From the NCBI RefSeq assembly GCF_022565915.1, contig NZ_JAJOYX010000004.1, positions 62,001 through 126,000 of the forward strand: a DNA stretch of 64,000 nucleotides, read 5' to 3'. Origin of the DNA: Nesterenkonia sp. LB17. GTDB lineage: Bacteria > Actinomycetota > Actinomycetes > Actinomycetales > Micrococcaceae. Position 1 is the stretch's first letter. Each line of letters begins with the position of its first letter. This document shows, in pieces, positions 1-9,147 of this stretch. Below the pieces are notes generated by a model. It saw only the letters and a list, made by a program, of their open reading frames with translations. It made no database searches and was not told the DNA's origin. The position numbers and the translations under genes were made by a program.

Positions 1-917
1 CGGGCGACAACGCCGAGCCCGGTGAAGACGTCGTCATCGGGTTCTCCGGCCCTGCCGCCGGACACGGCTGGATCGGCGCCATCACCGAAGGCGCCCAGTC
101 CCAGGGGGAAGAGTTCGAAGACGTCGAGCTGCGCGTCTCCGAGGGCACCGATGACGTCAATCAGCAGATCAGCCAGATCGAGCAGTTCATCAACGACGGC
201 GTGGACGCGATCGTGGTCCTGCCCTTCGACGGCGCCGCACTGACCGAGGTGGCCACCGAAGCGATGGAGGCGGGGATCCCCGTGGTCAACGTCGACCGCG
301 AATTCTCCAGTCCCTTCGCCGCGCGCACCACGATCCTCGGGGACAACTACGGCATGGGCGTCTCCGCCGGAGAGTACATCTGTGAACAGCTCGGCGACCA
401 GGAGGATGCGGTGGTCGCGGAGATCGCCGGCATCGACTCGCTCCCGCTGACCCAGGACCGCAGCGAAGGGTTCGAACAGGCCCTCAGTGACTGCGGACTC
501 GAGGTCGACAACCGGGTCGCCGCGGACTTCACCGTCGCCGGCGGCGAGAGCGCCACCGCGAACCTGCTCCAGGCCGCACCGGAGATCGATGCGATCTGGA
601 ACCACGACGACGATCAGGGCGTCGGAGTCCTGGCCGCCATCGAGAACGCCGGGCGCGACGAGTTCTTCATGGTCGGCGGCGCAGGCTCCGCGAACATGAT
701 GCGCGAGATCGAGTCCGGGGACTCCGTGGTGGAGGCCACGGTCATCTACCCGGCCACCCAGGCCGCCGACGGCGTCCGGCTGGCTCGGCTGCTCGCCCAG
801 GGCCGGGCCCTGGGCGACCTGGTGCAGATCGAGGTCCCTCGCGAGATCCAGCTCTACGCACCGGTGGTCACCGCCGAGAACGTGGACCAGTACCTGCCCT
901 ACGCCTTCGAATCCTGA
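1..917 (+). CDS. Sugar ABC transporter substrate-binding protein (5' truncated by window)
   Basis: Extracellular receptor of an ABC sugar importer. The 5' end lies outside the window; 304 residues can be read from base 3. The stretch DAIVVLPFDGAALTEV, then NVDREF and the second-lobe segment DQGVGVLAAIENAG, follow the pattern of RbsB/XylF-like type I periplasmic-binding proteins (Peripla_BP_4). The signal peptide or lipobox is not visible. The next gene, a Gfo/Idh/MocA dehydrogenase, starts 9 bp after the stop, followed by an isomerase, so this is probably the last transport gene of a sugar or polyol catabolic operon. The ligand cannot be read from the sequence. Confidence 0.85.
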   Translation, partial: GDNAEPGEDVVIGFSGPAAGHGWIGAITEGAQSQGEEFEDVELRVSEGTDDVNQQISQIEQFINDGVDAIVVLPFDGAALTEVATEAMEAGIPVVNVDREFSSPFAARTTILGDNYGMGVSAGEYICEQLGDQEDAVVAEIAGIDSLPLTQDRSEGFEQALSDCGLEVDNRVAADFTVAGGESATANLLQAAPEIDAIWNHDDDQGVGVLAAIENAGRDEFFMVGGAGSANMMREIESGDSVVEATVIYPATQAADGVRLARLLAQGRALGDLVQIEVPREIQLYAPVVTAENVDQYLPYAFES

Positions 918-926
918 GCGGCAGTC

Positions 927-2177
927 ATGGCTGAACTGGAGAAGCCACGATTGGGCGTGGCCATGATCGGGCACGCCTTCATGGGCCGGGTCCACTCCCA
1001 GGCCTGGAGGTCCGCCTCACGGTTCTTCGACCTTCCGATGGAGCCGCAGATGCGGGTGCTCGTCGGCCGGGATGCACAGCGGAGCAAGCAGGCTGCGCAG
1101 CGGCTGGGCTGGGTCGAGTCCGCCACCGACTGGCGGCGGGTGCTCGAACGCAAGGATGTGGATCTGATCGACATCTGCACCCCGGGTGACACCCACGCGG
1201 AGATCGCCGCGGCGGCGCTGGAGGCCGGCAAGCACGTGCTGGTGGAGAAGCCGATGGCCAACTCGGTGGCGGAGGCGCAGCGGATGAACGACGCCGCCCA
1301 TCGAGCGCGAGCCCAGGGCATCCATGCGATGGTCGGCTTCACCTACCGCCGGGTGCCGGCGCTGAAGCTGGCCCAGGAGCTGATCGCTGAGGGCCGGATC
1401 GGTGAGGTGCGCCAGGTGCGGGCCCAATATCTGCAGGACTGGCTCGGCGATGAGACCGCGCCGCTGTCCTGGAGGTTGGACAAGGCCCGCGCGGGGTCCG
1501 GGGCGTTGGGCGACATCGGCGCCCACATCGTGGACCTGACCTGTTTCCTCACCGGTCAGCGTTTCGCCGGGGTCTCCGGGATGCTCGACACCATCGTCGC
1601 GGAACGCCCGGTGGCCGCTGCGGCCGCCGTCGCCGCAGGTGGGATCGGCGGTGGCAGCGGTGGTCTCCGTGGCGGGCCGGGAGCCTCCGCCGAAGCGTCT
1701 GGCACGGCCGCGACGGGCCCGGTCACGGTGGACGACGCCGCCCTGGTCACCGCTCGGCTGAGCTCGGGCGCCCCGGTGATCCTGGAGGCCTCCCGGTTCG
1801 CCTGGGGTCGGAAGAATGCGCTGCGCATCGAGGTCTCCGGGTCTCGCGGGGCGGTCAGCTTCGACTTCGAGGACATGAACGTCCTGCACTACTACGATGC
1901 GACGCAACCGGCGCGGACCGCAGGGTTCACCCGGATTATGGCCACCGAACCGGAGCACCCTTATCTCGAAGCCTGGTGGCCGGCCGGCCACGGGTTGGGC
2001 TACGAACATGGATTCACCCACCAGGTGGTGGATCTGGTGCGCGGGATCGCTGCCGGGAAGGATCCGCGGCCCTCATTCGAGGATGGCCTCCACGTGCAGC
2101 GGGTGCTGGAGGCAGTGGAGCGCTCCAGCGGGGCCGCGCATCAATGGACCGAGATCCACGATCACGAACGGAGATGA
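927..2177 (+). CDS. Gfo/Idh/MocA family NAD(P)-dependent oxidoreductase
   Basis: Sugar or polyol dehydrogenase of 416 residues. The N-terminal Rossmann fold has a dinucleotide loop in [15 protein letters not shown] (residues 8-22), and the family motif EKPMA occurs in [11 protein letters not shown] near residue 110. The C-terminal alpha/beta substrate domain follows. An unusual Ala/Gly-rich stretch (about residues 225-262, bases 1600-1715) interrupts the C-terminal domain and is probably a disordered surface loop. The stop overlaps an ATG of the downstream isomerase, implying translational coupling. Together with the upstream binding protein it suggests uptake and oxidation or epimerisation of an unidentified sugar. 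Confidence 0.88.
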   Translation: MAELEKPRLGVAMIGHAFMGRVHSQAWRSASRFFDLPMEPQMRVLVGRDAQRSKQAAQRLGWVESATDWRRVLERKDVDLIDICTPGDTHAEIAAAALEAGKHVLVEKPMANSVAEAQRMNDAAHRARAQGIHAMVGFTYRRVPALKLAQELIAEGRIGEVRQVRAQYLQDWLGDETAPLSWRLDKARAGSGALGDIGAHIVDLTCFLTGQRFAGVSGMLDTIVAERPVAAAAAVAAGGIGGGSGGLRGGPGASAEASGTAATGPVTVDDAALVTARLSSGAPVILEASRFAWGRKNALRIEVSGSRGAVSFDFEDMNVLHYYDATQPARTAGFTRIMATEPEHPYLEAWWPAGHGLGYEHGFTHQVVDLVRGIAAGKDPRPSFEDGLHVQRVLEAVERSSGAAHQWTEIHDHERR

Positions 2178-2182
2178 AGACC

Positions 2183-3184
2183 ATGGCACGACCAGTCACG
2201 CTGTTCACCGGACAATGGGCGGACCTGCCCTTCGAGGAGGTCGCCCGGCTCGCGGGTGAATGGGGCTACGACGGCCTGGAGATCGCCTGCTGGGGTGATC
2301 ACCTGGACCCACGGCGGGCCGCAGAAGACGATGCCTACGTGAAGGATCGCCTGGACATCCTGGAGAAGAACGGGCTGAAGGTCTACACGATCGCCAATCA
2401 CCTCCGTGGACAGGCGGTCTGCGACGACCCGATCGACGCCCGGCACCGCGACATCCTGCCCGATCACATCTGGGGCGACGGCGACCCCGAGGGGGTGCGG
2501 CAGCGGGCGGCCGAGGAGATGAAGTACACGGCGCGGGCCGCGGCCCGACTGGGGGTCAACACGGTGACCGGCTTCACCGGGTCCGCGAGCTGGAAGTATG
2601 TGGCGATGTTCCCTCCGGTCTCCGCGGAGCTGGTCGAGGCCGGCTACCAGGACTTCGCTGACCGGTGGAACCCGATCCTCGACGTCTTCGACGAGGTGGG
2701 GGTCCGCTTCGCCCATGAGGTGCATCCTTCGGAGATCGCCTATGACTATTGGACGACCCAGCGCGCACTGGAGGCGATCGGGCACCGGCAGGCGTTCGGC
2801 CTGAACTGGGATCCCTCCCATATGGTCTGGCAGGACATCGATTCGGTGGCGTTCCTCTGGGACTACCAGGACCGGATCTATCACGTGCACTGCAAGGACA
2901 CGAAGAAGCGGCTGAACGGGCGCAATGGCCGGCTGTCCTCGCATCTCGCCTGGGCTGATCCGCGGCGCGGCTGGGACTTCATCTCCACCGGCCGCGGCGA
3001 TGTGCCCTGGGAGGACGCCTTCCGGATGCTCAACGCGATCGGATACACCGGTCCGCTCTCGGTGGAGTGGGAGGACGCCGGGATGAACCGGCTGATCGGA
3101 GCACCCCAGGCCCTGGAGTTCGTGCGGGCCAATGCGTTCGAACCCTCGGATGCCGCGTTCGATGCGGCGTTCTCCTCCTCCTGA
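2183..3184 (+). CDS. Sugar phosphate isomerase/epimerase (xylose isomerase-like TIM barrel)
   Basis: Cytoplasmic TIM-barrel isomerase/epimerase of 333 residues (AP_endonuc_2 fold). Likely metal ligands are the Glu/His in [10 protein letters not shown], the Asp/His in NWDPSHMVW, the His in YHVHCKD and the Glu in LSVEWEDAG, spaced as in the family. The ATG at 2183 is preferred because GGAG at 2170-2173 lies 9 bp upstream. An in-frame ATG at 2174 overlaps the previous stop but would have no spacer after that site. It is the last gene of the sugar operon and is followed by a strong hairpin. The substrate is unknown; pairing with a Gfo/Idh/MocA enzyme is common in inositol- and keto-sugar-type pathways. 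Confidence 0.87.
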   Translation: MARPVTLFTGQWADLPFEEVARLAGEWGYDGLEIACWGDHLDPRRAAEDDAYVKDRLDILEKNGLKVYTIANHLRGQAVCDDPIDARHRDILPDHIWGDGDPEGVRQRAAEEMKYTARAAARLGVNTVTGFTGSASWKYVAMFPPVSAELVEAGYQDFADRWNPILDVFDEVGVRFAHEVHPSEIAYDYWTTQRALEAIGHRQAFGLNWDPSHMVWQDIDSVAFLWDYQDRIYHVHCKDTKKRLNGRNGRLSSHLAWADPRRGWDFISTGRGDVPWEDAFRMLNAIGYTGPLSVEWEDAGMNRLIGAPQALEFVRANAFEPSDAAFDAAFSSS

Positions 3185-3215
3185 GGCGGGACTGGCGCGT
3201 CAGCCCAGGACATGA

Positions 3216-3276
3216 CGAAGGGCCCGATCTGACACCTGGTGATTGCACCCACCAGGTGTCAGGCTCGGGCCCTTCG
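3216..3276. terminator. Bidirectional hairpin terminator between convergent genes
   Basis: A long inverted repeat: the outer arm cgaagggcccga pairs with tcgggcccttcg, and the inner arm ctgacacctggtg pairs with caccaggtgtcag, with a short asymmetric bulge between the arms and an 8-nt loop. It sits between the converging stops of the isomerase gene (3184) and the surface-protein gene (3311), so it can serve both. There is no clear T run on either side. Confidence 0.8.
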
Positions 3277-3310
3277 GCTGTCTGGACCTTGGATCAGGCC
3301 CAGGATCGAA

Positions 3311-4732
3311 CTAGTCGCTCGAGGTCGAGCGCTGCCGCCTGATGATCAGCAGTGTGGCGCCGCCGAGGATGAGCAGCACGCTCAGCCCGACGAGCACGCT
3401 GGTCAGCGTCCCGATGCCGGTAGAGGGCAGATCCGAGGAATCGGATGCCGCCTCGGCTGAGTCGTCGTCCGTGTCAGCCGCCGATGCGTCTGCCTCACTG
3501 GTCGCGTCGTCTGAGTCTGACGGGGCAGCGGATTCTGTCGCGTCATCGTCCGTTGTGTCATCCTCCGTCACGGCATCGTCCGTTGTGTCAGATGCGGTTG
3601 GGGAATCCGATCCACTCGGGGCATCGGATTCCGTAGGTGATGCCGAAGCTTCCGGGCTCTCCGCGTTCGTCCGCGCGGCCGAATCGGTGGGCTCCTCGGT
3701 TGGGACCGCAACCTCAGTCGGCTCGTCCGTCGCGGCTGGAACATCAGTGGGCTCCTCGGTCGGGACCGCAACCTCGGTCGGCTCCTCAGCAGGAACCGGC
3801 ACCTCAATGGGTTCGTCCGTGGGGACTGGGACCGCGGTCGGCTCCTCCGTCGGGACCGAAGTCTCCGTGGGCTCCTCGGAAGGAACTGGAGTCTCCGTCG
3901 TGACTGGCGTCTCGGTGGGCTCCTCGGTAGGAACTGGAGTCTCGGTCGGTTCTCCCGTCGACTCCACGGCGCAGCTGGTGGTGGTGAAAGTGTTGGTGTC
4001 CAGGGTCACGGCGCCGTTGCGAGCGAGGGCCCGGCCCTGCACGGTGGCGCCCGTCGTAGCGCTGATCGAGGTGAGCGCCAAGATGGAACCCACGAAGGTG
4101 GATCCGGTTCCCAGGGTCGCTGAGCTCCCGACCTGCCAGTAGACGTTGCAGGCTTGTGCACCGTTGATCAGTGAGACATTGCTGGACGTTGCGGTGATCA
4201 GGCTCGACGCCACCTGGAAGATGAACACCGAATTCGGATCCCCCTGGCCGTCAAGCGTCAGCGTGCCGGTGAGTTCGATGGCCCCGGTGGAATTGTAGAC
4301 ACCATCAACGAGGGTCTGCCCGCCGAGATCACCGGCGATGCTCGCAGTCGGAGCGCGCCCGGCCACGTCGTTATAGGCAGTCACGAGATCCGATTGAGCC
4401 TGAAGGGCCTCTGCACCGCCCGCGTGAGTCGTTCCGCCGACCAGCCCCGGGGGGAAGCCCGTGATGGCGTTGCCCGGGCTGACTCCCAGGTCCCCGCTCA
4501 GGATGCTCGGGCCCGTATTCGTGACGGTCTGGCCACCAAGCACCGAATAGGACCCGGCAGTGCCAAGCCCTACAGGAGTGGTGGCGGCAGAGGCAGCGGA
4601 CGAGAACGACAGAGCGACCGCCATAACAACAAAAGTGACGAGCAGAGCGCTCAGCCCAACTCTCAACTGTGTACTGAAATCGGGCCGCTGGACTGCTGGC
4701 GCAGATCGAGCCGAGCTGGTCGTATTATTCAT
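3311..4732 (-). CDS. LPXTG-anchored DUF3494 (ice-binding-like) surface protein
   Basis: Probable cell-wall-anchored surface protein. From the ATG at 4732 (473 residues) there is a signal peptide (hydrophobic core LSALLVTFVVMAVALSF, cleavage near ASA-ATT), then a DUF3494 domain of about 200 residues with typical segments SYSVLGGQTVTNTG, SILSGDLGVSPG, NSVFIFQVASSL and GRALARNGAVTL. Next come about nine units of a degenerate 10-residue repeat resembling PTEEPTEVPV, an Asp/Ser-rich stretch, the sorting motif LPSTG, a membrane helix and a short basic tail. ATG 4732 is preferred over an upstream GTG at 4807 because a GGGGGG tract lies just before it. DUF3494 proteins include ice-binding proteins and adhesins; here adhesion is a guess. 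Confidence 0.85.
   Translation of the reverse strand: MNNTTSSARSAPAVQRPDFSTQLRVGLSALLVTFVVMAVALSFSSAASAATTPVGLGTAGSYSVLGGQTVTNTGPSILSGDLGVSPGNAITGFPPGLVGGTTHAGGAEALQAQSDLVTAYNDVAGRAPTASIAGDLGGQTLVDGVYNSTGAIELTGTLTLDGQGDPNSVFIFQVASSLITATSSNVSLINGAQACNVYWQVGSSATLGTGSTFVGSILALTSISATTGATVQGRALARNGAVTLDTNTFTTTSCAVESTGEPTETPVPTEEPTETPVTTETPVPSEEPTETSVPTEEPTAVPVPTDEPIEVPVPAEEPTEVAVPTEEPTDVPAATDEPTEVAVPTEEPTDSAARTNAESPEASASPTESDAPSGSDSPTASDTTDDAVTEDDTTDDDATESAAPSDSDDATSEADASAADTDDDSAEAASDSSDLPSTGIGTLTSVLVGLSVLLILGGATLLIIRRQRSTSSD
3684..3960 (-). repeat. About nine 30-bp degenerate coding repeats (Pro/Thr/Glu stalk)
   Basis: Within the surface-protein gene the codons for a 10-residue unit like PTEEPTEVPV recur about nine times. 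This is a wall-spanning stalk typical of sorted surface proteins. The units differ by point changes, so the array looks old rather than freshly expanded. Confidence 0.75.
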
Positions 4733-5160
4733 TTTTCCCCCCGGAATGGAATGCACTTTTTGCCGATCGAACCTAGTCGTTCGCACAAGTTCCAACAGAT
4801 TTTTCACCCATGTAGATCTGGGCGATCTGGGTCACTTTTCGCTGAGATTACGGCGCAGTCTGAAGATCCACAAGCCCAGTTTCATCGCCATGCCTCACAA
4901 GATTAACCAGGCGCGGCCTGAGGTGCAGTGATGGTGGAAAATATCATTTTTAGCCGGCCGAGTAAGTACTACGTAATTCATCAGTAGAAAATACCGAGGG
5001 AGTATCACCAGGTTCTCTGCCTTGCACGACGATGCAGAAAACACAATTCCGCGGAGGCGGAAAACCGCGCGAGCACTGCCTGGAGACGACCGAAGACGCT
5101 GTCATCGGTGAAGAATTCTCGTTCGCCTGTGCCCTAAGAACGTTTCTCTGCCCGTTCGAG
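4733..5160. other. Intergenic region, no gene recognised
   Basis: This 428-bp gap lies between the start of the surface-protein gene and the stop of the prepilin peptidase gene. It is less GC-rich than its surroundings and should contain the surface-protein promoter. No protein-like reading frame, tRNA or strong hairpin was seen. Confidence 0.5.
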
Positions 5161-5805
5161 TTACGGCAGCAGCGCCACGGCACAGACTGCGCCGAGGGCC
5201 ATCGACGGGCCGAAGGGAATCTGCGTGTCCCGGCCTCCATTCCGGCTGGCCAAAACCAGCAGCGCGATGACCCCATTGATCGTGAATCCCAGTACCGTGC
5301 CAGCCGCCACGTGGGACCACCCGAACCAGCCCAGGAATCCGCCGACCAGAAAAGCGAACTTCACGTCACCGAGACCCAGCCCGCTCGGCGCGATCAGCGC
5401 CAGCAGGAAGTACCCGGCGAGGAGAACGACGGCCGCCAGCAGACTCCGACCGAACGTGGACCATTCATCCGCGGTAGCTGCCGCCACCGCAAGTGGCACC
5501 AGCAGTGCCACAGCGGTACATGCCACCAAGACATCGGGCAGCCGACGCACCATCAGGTCGATCACCACCAGCAGCGCGCAACCGACTCCGACCGCCGCGA
5601 AGGCCACCAGCTCCGCGGCACTGTCCGCGACGCTCGCGGCACCGAATCCGGCCAGCGCGGCAAGCACCGCAACAGGCACACGCAGGAGGCTCCCCACCCG
5701 CTCGGAATCGTCCTGGAGGAACGGACGCAGGGCCGGGCTGAGCAGGCCGCCCAGCACTGCGGCCAGCAACGCGGTCAGAAGAGGGATCATGACGGGTTCA
5801 CTCAT
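5161..5805 (-). CDS. A24-family prepilin peptidase (TadV/CpaA-like)
   Basis: Membrane aspartic protease that cleaves the Flp prepilin leader; about 214 residues, almost wholly hydrophobic with 6-7 predicted helices. The two family aspartates are visible: one in LVVIDLMVRRLPD and one in the GXGD motif, GLGLGDVKFA. The ATG at 5805 shares its A with the TGA of the upstream tadC-like gene, so it is translationally coupled and the last gene of the tad operon. There is no methyltransferase domain, as expected for the short TadV type. Confidence 0.87.
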   Translation of the reverse strand: MSEPVMIPLLTALLAAVLGGLLSPALRPFLQDDSERVGSLLRVPVAVLAALAGFGAASVADSAAELVAFAAVGVGCALLVVIDLMVRRLPDVLVACTAVALLVPLAVAAATADEWSTFGRSLLAAVVLLAGYFLLALIAPSGLGLGDVKFAFLVGGFLGWFGWSHVAAGTVLGFTINGVIALLVLASRNGGRDTQIPFGPSMALGAVCAVALLP

Positions 5806-6713
5806 CACATCCCGCTGAAGGAGTCGACGATGTTGATCGCGGCCGGGCCCATCACCACGATGAAGATGACAGGGAGGATGAAGAGCATCAACGGCATGAG
5901 TACCTTGACTGGGATCTTCTGGGCCTTCTCCTCAGCGCGCTGGCGTCGCTTCAGCCGCATCTCATCCGCCTGGGTCCGCAGGACGCTCGCGATGGAGACC
6001 CCGTAGGCATCCGCCTGGATCACAGCGCGGACAAAACGGCGCAGGTCCACGACAGTGGTGCGCACCGTGAGCGCCTCGAACGCCTGCCTGCGCGAGTTTC
6101 CCATCTGGATGTCCTGGAGGGTGCGGACCAGCTCATTCGCCAGCGGTCCTTTGCCGTTCTGCGCGGCGCGCGCCATGGCGGAGTCGAATCCCAGACCTGC
6201 CTCGACCGCGATGGTCATCTGGTCCAGGGTGTCGGCGAGCTCCAACTCGATCTGCTGGTTGCGTTTGGTCCCTTCGCTGTTGAGCAGCAGCTCCGGCACG
6301 AAATAGCCGACCACCGAGACGCCGAGAGTCATCAGCACCATGAGGGGCGGGGGCCCGGACAGCAGGATGAGTGCGCTGACCACTCCGGCGGCCAGGAGCC
6401 AGAGGAGCTTGAGCGTGAGCAGCTTCTCCACCGTCCAAGCGGCGGGACGGCCGGCGAGGGTGTGCTGCCGGTCCAGGGTCTTCACGATGACCTCGGGCGT
6501 CACCCTCCTGGCTAATGAGGACAGTGAGAAGCTGCTTTCGTTCGGGCCCGGGCCGTTTGGGGCCACCACCAGGGTGACTCCGGCGCGCCGCAGGTTCTCG
6601 CGGACCTGGCGTCGCGTCGGATCCACCGCCGTCCAGATCAGCCAGACCGCCATCCCCACGGCGAGCGCGGCACACGCGGTGGCCAGCGCGACGGGCGTGG
6701 TCAGGGAGATCAA
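5805..6713 (-). CDS. tadC: Tad pilus inner-membrane platform protein TadC-like (T2SS F family)
   Basis: One of the paired T2SSF-domain membrane proteins that form the platform for Tad pilus assembly; 302 residues. An N-terminal helix (VALATACAALAVGMAVWLIW) is followed by a central helix pair and a cytoplasmic F domain with DTLDQMTIAVEAGLGFDSAM, and the protein ends in a C-terminal helix (PLMLFILPVIFIVVMGP). The start is TTG at 6713 overlapping the TGA of tadB; no better ATG exists nearby. It lies between tadB and the prepilin peptidase, as in other monoderm tad loci. Confidence 0.85.
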   Translation of the reverse strand: MISLTTPVALATACAALAVGMAVWLIWTAVDPTRRQVRENLRRAGVTLVVAPNGPGPNESSFSLSSLARRVTPEVIVKTLDRQHTLAGRPAAWTVEKLLTLKLLWLLAAGVVSALILLSGPPPLMVLMTLGVSVVGYFVPELLLNSEGTKRNQQIELELADTLDQMTIAVEAGLGFDSAMARAAQNGKGPLANELVRTLQDIQMGNSRRQAFEALTVRTTVVDLRRFVRAVIQADAYGVSIASVLRTQADEMRLKRRQRAEEKAQKIPVKVLMPLMLFILPVIFIVVMGPAAINIVDSFSGM

Positions 6714-7663
6714 AACTTGATCTCCACGACTTTGCGCAGCCAGAGTCCACCGATGGTGAGCATGACCACGCCAAGAATCATCAGGCCATAACCGAGCGCG
6801 GTCTCGGTGAAGGGGGCGAGATACCCGGGATTGCTCATCAGCAGGAAACCCGCGAGACCGAACGGGAGTACCATCAGGATCAGCGCTGAGAGCCGGCCCT
6901 CGGCGCTGAGGGTGGCGACCTGGCGACGGATCTCGTTGCGCTGCCGGATGGTGTTGGCCACGCCGTCGAGCACCTCGGCGAGGTTTCCGCCGACCTCGCG
7001 GTTGATGGCGATCGCCTGGGTGATCCAGGAGAAGTCCTCGCTGGCCATGCGGGCGGCTGTCATGTCCAGGGCGACGCCGAGGTCTCGTCCCACCCGGGTC
7101 TCGTTGACGATGCGCACGAACTCATCGGAGGTGGGACTCTCGGCCTCTTTGGCGACCGAGGACAGCGCCTGCGGAAGACTGTGCCCTGCGCGCAGATTCG
7201 AGGCCATTAGCTGCAGCGAGTCATCGAGCTGATCAGCAAACTGCTTCTGCCTTTTGGAGATCTTCAACCCGAGCAGTATCCGGGCTCCCAGCGGGACAAC
7301 ACCGGCGAGCATGATCGCCAGCAGCACACCGCTGAGCACCAGGCCCAGGGCGAAGCCCACGACTGAGCCCACCATGACCAGGAAGACGAAGTCCTGGGGG
7401 CGCAGCTTCACCGCTGCGAGCTCCAACGTCGAGGCGCCCACTGGCGTTCCCCGGCGGTGGATCAGCCGCTCCACAAACGCCGTCGCGGTCCCCGCGCCGC
7501 GCTCCAGGGCGCTGGGCGTAGGAAGGTGGCCGGGCTGTCGGCGCTCCACCGGCACGCGCACCGGGCCCGGGGACACCACCAGGTAGCTGATGATGCCCAC
7601 TGCGATCGCGCCAGCGAGCGCGCCGATGGTAGGCCCAAGGTTCTCGAGAATGATCTCGATCAT
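6710..7663 (-). CDS. tadB: Tad pilus inner-membrane platform protein TadB-like (T2SS F family)
   Basis: Second T2SSF membrane protein of the Tad apparatus, 317 residues. It has an N-terminal helix (GALAGAIAVGIISYLVV), a helix pair near residues 90-130, the cytoplasmic F domain (QLDDSLQLMASNLRAGHSL) and two C-terminal helices. Its ATG at 7663 overlaps the tadA stop (ATGA), and its own TGA overlaps the TTG of tadC. TadB and TadC are thought to dock the TadA ATPase to the membrane. Confidence 0.86.
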   Translation of the reverse strand: MIEIILENLGPTIGALAGAIAVGIISYLVVSPGPVRVPVERRQPGHLPTPSALERGAGTATAFVERLIHRRGTPVGASTLELAAVKLRPQDFVFLVMVGSVVGFALGLVLSGVLLAIMLAGVVPLGARILLGLKISKRQKQFADQLDDSLQLMASNLRAGHSLPQALSSVAKEAESPTSDEFVRIVNETRVGRDLGVALDMTAARMASEDFSWITQAIAINREVGGNLAEVLDGVANTIRQRNEIRRQVATLSAEGRLSALILMVLPFGLAGFLLMSNPGYLAPFTETALGYGLMILGVVMLTIGGLWLRKVVEIKF

Positions 7664-9147
7664 TGTCCAGGCCTGGCCTCTGGCCGGGAGAAGACGCCCG
7701 GGGAGACGGTGATGCCGAGGTCCGCGAAGCGTTCGGTGAATCGCGGCCGGATGCCGGTGGAGATGGGTTTGCCGAGGAACTTCCCGGCGTCGTCGACTCC
7801 GGCCGAGTAGTCGAAGAGGAAGACGTCCTGGAGCGTGACGGTCTGGCCCTCCATGCCGTGGACCTCGGTGACCGCGGTGACCCGTCGGGTGCCGTCGCGC
7901 AGCCGCGTGAGCTGCACGATCAGGTCCACCGCTGACGCGATCTGTTCCCTGATGGCGCGCAGCGGAAGGTCCATGCCGGCCATCAGGACCAGGGTCTCCA
8001 GCCGGGCGATCGCATCGCGGGGTGAGTTGGCGTGGACGGTGGACAGGGAGCCGTCGTGGCCGGTGTTCATCGCCTGGAGCATGTCGAGGCTCTCTCCACC
8101 GCGGACCTCGCCGACCACGATCCGGTCCGGTCGCATGCGCAGCGAGTTGCGCACCAGATCCCGGATGCTGACCTCGCCCTTGCCCTCCACATTGGGCGGC
8201 CGAGATTCCAACCGGACCACGTGGTCCTGCTGGAGCTGGAGCTCGACCGCATCTTCGATGGTGACGATCCGCTCGCCGTCGGGGATGAAGGAGGAGAGCA
8301 CGTTGAGCAGGGTGGTCTTGCCGGAGCCGGTGCCGCCCGAGACGATGATGTTGAGCTTGGCCGCGACACAGGCGTCCAGGAGTTCTGCCATCTCCGGGCT
8401 GAGTGTGCCGAAGCGGACCAGATCATGGACCTTGAAGGGGTCCTTGCTGAACTTTCTGATGGTCAGCGAGGACCCGTTGAAGGCCAGCGGCGGGATCACG
8501 GCATTGACGCGGGATCCGTCCAGAAGACGGGCGTCAACCATCGGGGCGGACTCATCGATCCGGCGTCCGATGCGGGAGACGATGCGTTCGATGACCAGGC
8601 GCAGATGTTCCTCGGAGGCGAACCGGCTGGCCGCGCGCTGGAGCTGGCCCGACTTCTCGATGTAGATCATGTCCGGCCCGTTGACCATCACCTCGGTGAC
8701 GGTCTCATCGTCGAGCAGCCGCTGCAGCGGGCCATAGCCGAGCACGTCGTCCTGGACCTCGGCGGTGAGCCGTTTGCGCTCCTCGGTGCTGAGCGGGATG
8801 GCGGACTTCTCGATGACGGCGTTCAACTCGGCCCGGACCAGGGCATGGAGCTGACGCTCATCCAGGGAGGGGTCGTTGAGCCGGGCTCCGATGCGTTGGA
8901 ACAACGTCGCGGCGGCGCTGTCTTTGAGGCGACGCAGTGCGTCGTCAGGCTCATCCGACCGCGCTGGCGCCGGTGGTCGCTCTCGGGCACTGGCAGCGGT
9001 CCGGCGCGTGATGGGCTGCGGGGAAGCTTCTGTTGAGTTGTCGTGGGTCAGAGTGAGCTCAACGGCGTCCACCGCAGCCGGTGTTGCCTCGGCGTGCGGC
9101 GGCGGAGACCCTGCCTGTGCGGCCTTCAGCCGTTCGGAGAGGCTCAT
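7660..9147 (-). CDS. tadA: Tad/CpaF secretion ATPase
   Basis: Hexameric AAA-type traffic ATPase that powers Flp pilus assembly; 495 residues. After a low-complexity N-terminus of about 75 residues come the CpaF N-terminal domain and a RecA-like core with Walker A SGGTGSGKTTLLNVL, the acidic segment IVTIEDAVELQL (Asp box), Walker B RIVVGEVRGGE and the His-box region MNTGHDGSLSTVHAN. The ATG at 9147 overlaps the stop of the tadZ-like gene. It is the only motor ATPase in the locus, consistent with TadA-type systems. Confidence 0.93.
   Translation of the reverse strand: MSLSERLKAAQAGSPPPHAEATPAAVDAVELTLTHDNSTEASPQPITRRTAASARERPPAPARSDEPDDALRRLKDSAAATLFQRIGARLNDPSLDERQLHALVRAELNAVIEKSAIPLSTEERKRLTAEVQDDVLGYGPLQRLLDDETVTEVMVNGPDMIYIEKSGQLQRAASRFASEEHLRLVIERIVSRIGRRIDESAPMVDARLLDGSRVNAVIPPLAFNGSSLTIRKFSKDPFKVHDLVRFGTLSPEMAELLDACVAAKLNIIVSGGTGSGKTTLLNVLSSFIPDGERIVTIEDAVELQLQQDHVVRLESRPPNVEGKGEVSIRDLVRNSLRMRPDRIVVGEVRGGESLDMLQAMNTGHDGSLSTVHANSPRDAIARLETLVLMAGMDLPLRAIREQIASAVDLIVQLTRLRDGTRRVTAVTEVHGMEGQTVTLQDVFLFDYSAGVDDAGKFLGKPISTGIRPRFTERFADLGITVSPGVFSRPEARPGQ

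Noticed and set aside
3684-3960. 30-bp periodic repeat considered as a CRISPR or mobile repeat
   Set aside because: The repeats are in frame, degenerate and encode a Pro/Thr/Glu stalk of a surface protein; there are no spacers.
8032-9036. 334-codon open frame opposite tadA
   Set aside because: The tadA frame shows Walker motifs throughout; the opposite frame has none.
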